NCBI RefSeq assembly: GCF_963082655.1
Contig: NC_081553.1
Span: 61,618,311-61,682,310, forward strand
Reading direction: 5' to 3'
From: Stomoxys calcitrans
Lineage: Eukaryota > Arthropoda > Insecta > Diptera > Muscidae
DNA length: 64,000 nucleotides
How positions within the stretch are numbered: position 1 is the first letter of the stretch; the number at the start of each line of letters is the position of its first letter. The notes beneath the pieces were generated by a model, which made no database searches, was not told where the DNA came from, and was given only the letters and a program-made list of their open reading frames with translations. Positions 62,595-64,000 of this stretch are shown here, piece by piece. A program made the position numbers and the translations under genes.

Positions 62595-63399
62595 GTGTAA
62601 CATTTAATGATCTCGCCCAAACAGGCAAAAAACTTGAAAAATTAAAATCGAAAATTGCAAAAAATCTTATTACTGTGGAATTGGTAAAGATACCTCAATT
62701 TTTCTTCTTTTTTGAAAATTGTGATAGCTATTGGATGCAGGAACTGGCACATCGGTGGTGACATTTGGACATAAAGTCAGAGTTGAATCTAACACTGATT
62801 GCCAACACAGTGCAAATATCTATTGAAAGTTGTATTAACAACGACTCTTGCTGCTGCTCCGTGTGCCCAGGTTCGCATAAACGACGAAAAATACCCAAGA
62901 ATAGTGCCGCCTTAGAAAAATTCTAGCTCGAATTAGGAAAGATGTATCGTAATGAAATTTAGATTGGCGTAAAGTAGACGACTGAAACCAGTTACAACAA
63001 TTTTTCCCGTCATGTTTTGGGCGAAAATTGGCTTGTCAAAAGTCAGCAATTTTTTATATCCCAAAAATCTAACGAAAAAATTTCTCAAAGTTCTTAGGAG
63101 TGAGATTTCTGGAATCCGTTTTAAGGTCTTGTTGCATTTGATGATTTGATTTGATGAACAAATTATGGCAATAATCCTACTTCTTTTGACAGCAGATTCT
63201 ATTTTATGCCAAAATCATTAAATCCAGATTTATTCGCTAACTGGTCATTAAATATTAAGAAAATAATTTTTTTGTTGTAGGGGCTAAGAAATAAAAGATT
63301 TTTTTGTTTTTTAATTTTTAAAGTTCAAATTTTTTGAAAAAATTGCTACCTCAATATAAGTTCTCTAAATTATGAATATACTGGCATATGCCCGGTCGC
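62595..63399. other. Nothing recognised
   Basis: AT-rich sequence with no transposon ends or family-like frames. The 97-residue frame at 62468-62761 starts inside the foldback and is not supported. Confidence 0.35.
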
Positions 63400-64000
63400 T
63401 TCACCACCACCGATGGTACACCCAATATCAAGGTGTAACTGTATCGAAATTTTAATAGCTTAAGGCTTATCCGTAAAGAAAGAACATTTTGAAAGTTTTA
63501 GTGCCTAAATGAATTACCACATTGTACGTGTAAGTACCAAAATCAATGAATATCAAACAAATCTTCTAGTCGCTCGGTTCATAGTGCCTAGATGTAACTG
63601 TATTCCATCTTTCAGAGCTGTAGCTCAGTCCGTAAAGAAGGTGCCATATTGTACGTTTTAGTACCAAAATGTTCGATTATCAACAAAATCTTTTAGTACC
63701 TACATGTACAAATTTTAAAACAATCTTCTAGCCATCCGTTACATACTTCCAAGATGTATCTGTATCCCTAAGGTTATATACCGATTTGGACCATACTTGG
63801 AACAGTTGTTGGAAGTCATACCAAAACGACATATGCAAATTTCAACCATATTGGATAAGAATAGCGCCCTCTAGAAGGCCAAGAAGTCTAATCGGAAGAT
63901 AGATTTATATGGCAGCGATATCAGGATATGGACTGATTTAGACCATACTTGACACAATTATTGGAAGTGAAAATAAAACACTTCATTCAAAATTTCATCC
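63400..64000. repeat. GGTACC-family scrap joined to a family-1 copy
   Basis: Bases 63400-63765 have TACCAAAATGTTCGATTATC and TTTTAGTACCTACATGTACA, as in the GGTACC family. From about 63766 a family-1 copy starts (GGTTATATACCGATTTGGAC, ATAGCGCCCTCTAGAAGGCC) and leaves at the right edge. Confidence 0.6.

Overview
The window is eukaryotic nuclear DNA, most likely from a calyptrate (muscid-type) fly. The host genes have short GT-AG introns of 60-70 nt, one has a Drosophila-style Inr+DPE core promoter, and the sequence is AT-rich and packed with insect transposons (mariner, Tigger/pogo, RTE, tRNA-headed SINEs). The species is an inference; nothing in the sequence names it.

The only host protein-coding genes I can support are three paralogous SLC26/SulP-type anion transporters, built here exon by exon. 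Gene A (+, 2192-6182) lacks its first exon, which must lie left of the window. Gene B (-, 10566-21018) is complete: 5 exons, 646 codons plus stop. Gene C (-, 27029-44904) is complete: 5 exons, 674 codons plus stop. Exon 3 is 303 nt and exon 4 is 146 nt in all three, and the intron phases agree, so the genes arose by local duplication. A and B are convergent; B and C are head-to-tail. All three proteins have an N-terminal multi-pass transport domain and a short C-terminal STAS domain. They probably move sulfate or other small anions across membranes, but the substrate cannot be read from sequence.

Layout. 1-2191: repeats in what is probably gene A's first intron, including a near-perfect 513-bp tandem duplication and a mariner MITE. 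2192-6182: gene A, with a 2.2-kb transposon-filled third intron. 6872-10346: a 3.4-kb array of a 29-bp AT-rich, almost palindromic satellite between the converging 3' ends of A and B. 10566-21018: gene B, with two transposon-rich introns, one containing a long foldback. 21019-27028: B's promoter, then SINE and RTE LINE sequence. 27029-44904: gene C, whose 4.9-kb third intron holds a dead mariner and a CR1/Jockey-like LINE, and whose 10.8-kb first intron holds SINEs, an ORF1-like pseudogene with peptide repeats, degenerate satellite monomers and a MITE inserted in another repeat. 44905-64000: no host gene recognised. It carries four dispersed repeat families with internal tandem structure, a Helitron-like minisatellite element, a 1.76-kb Tigger/pogo element with intact termini and a decayed transposase, a deleted mariner-like element, and a ~590-bp foldback.

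I found no clear new biological system. The observations most worth following are the indel-free 29-bp satellite between convergent transporter genes, the 60-nt stop-free in-frame intron in gene B, the two long foldbacks that could make hairpin RNA, and the PCNA-binding-like motif at the end of the Tigger transposase remnant. All repeat identifications are by eye from motifs; no database search was possible.
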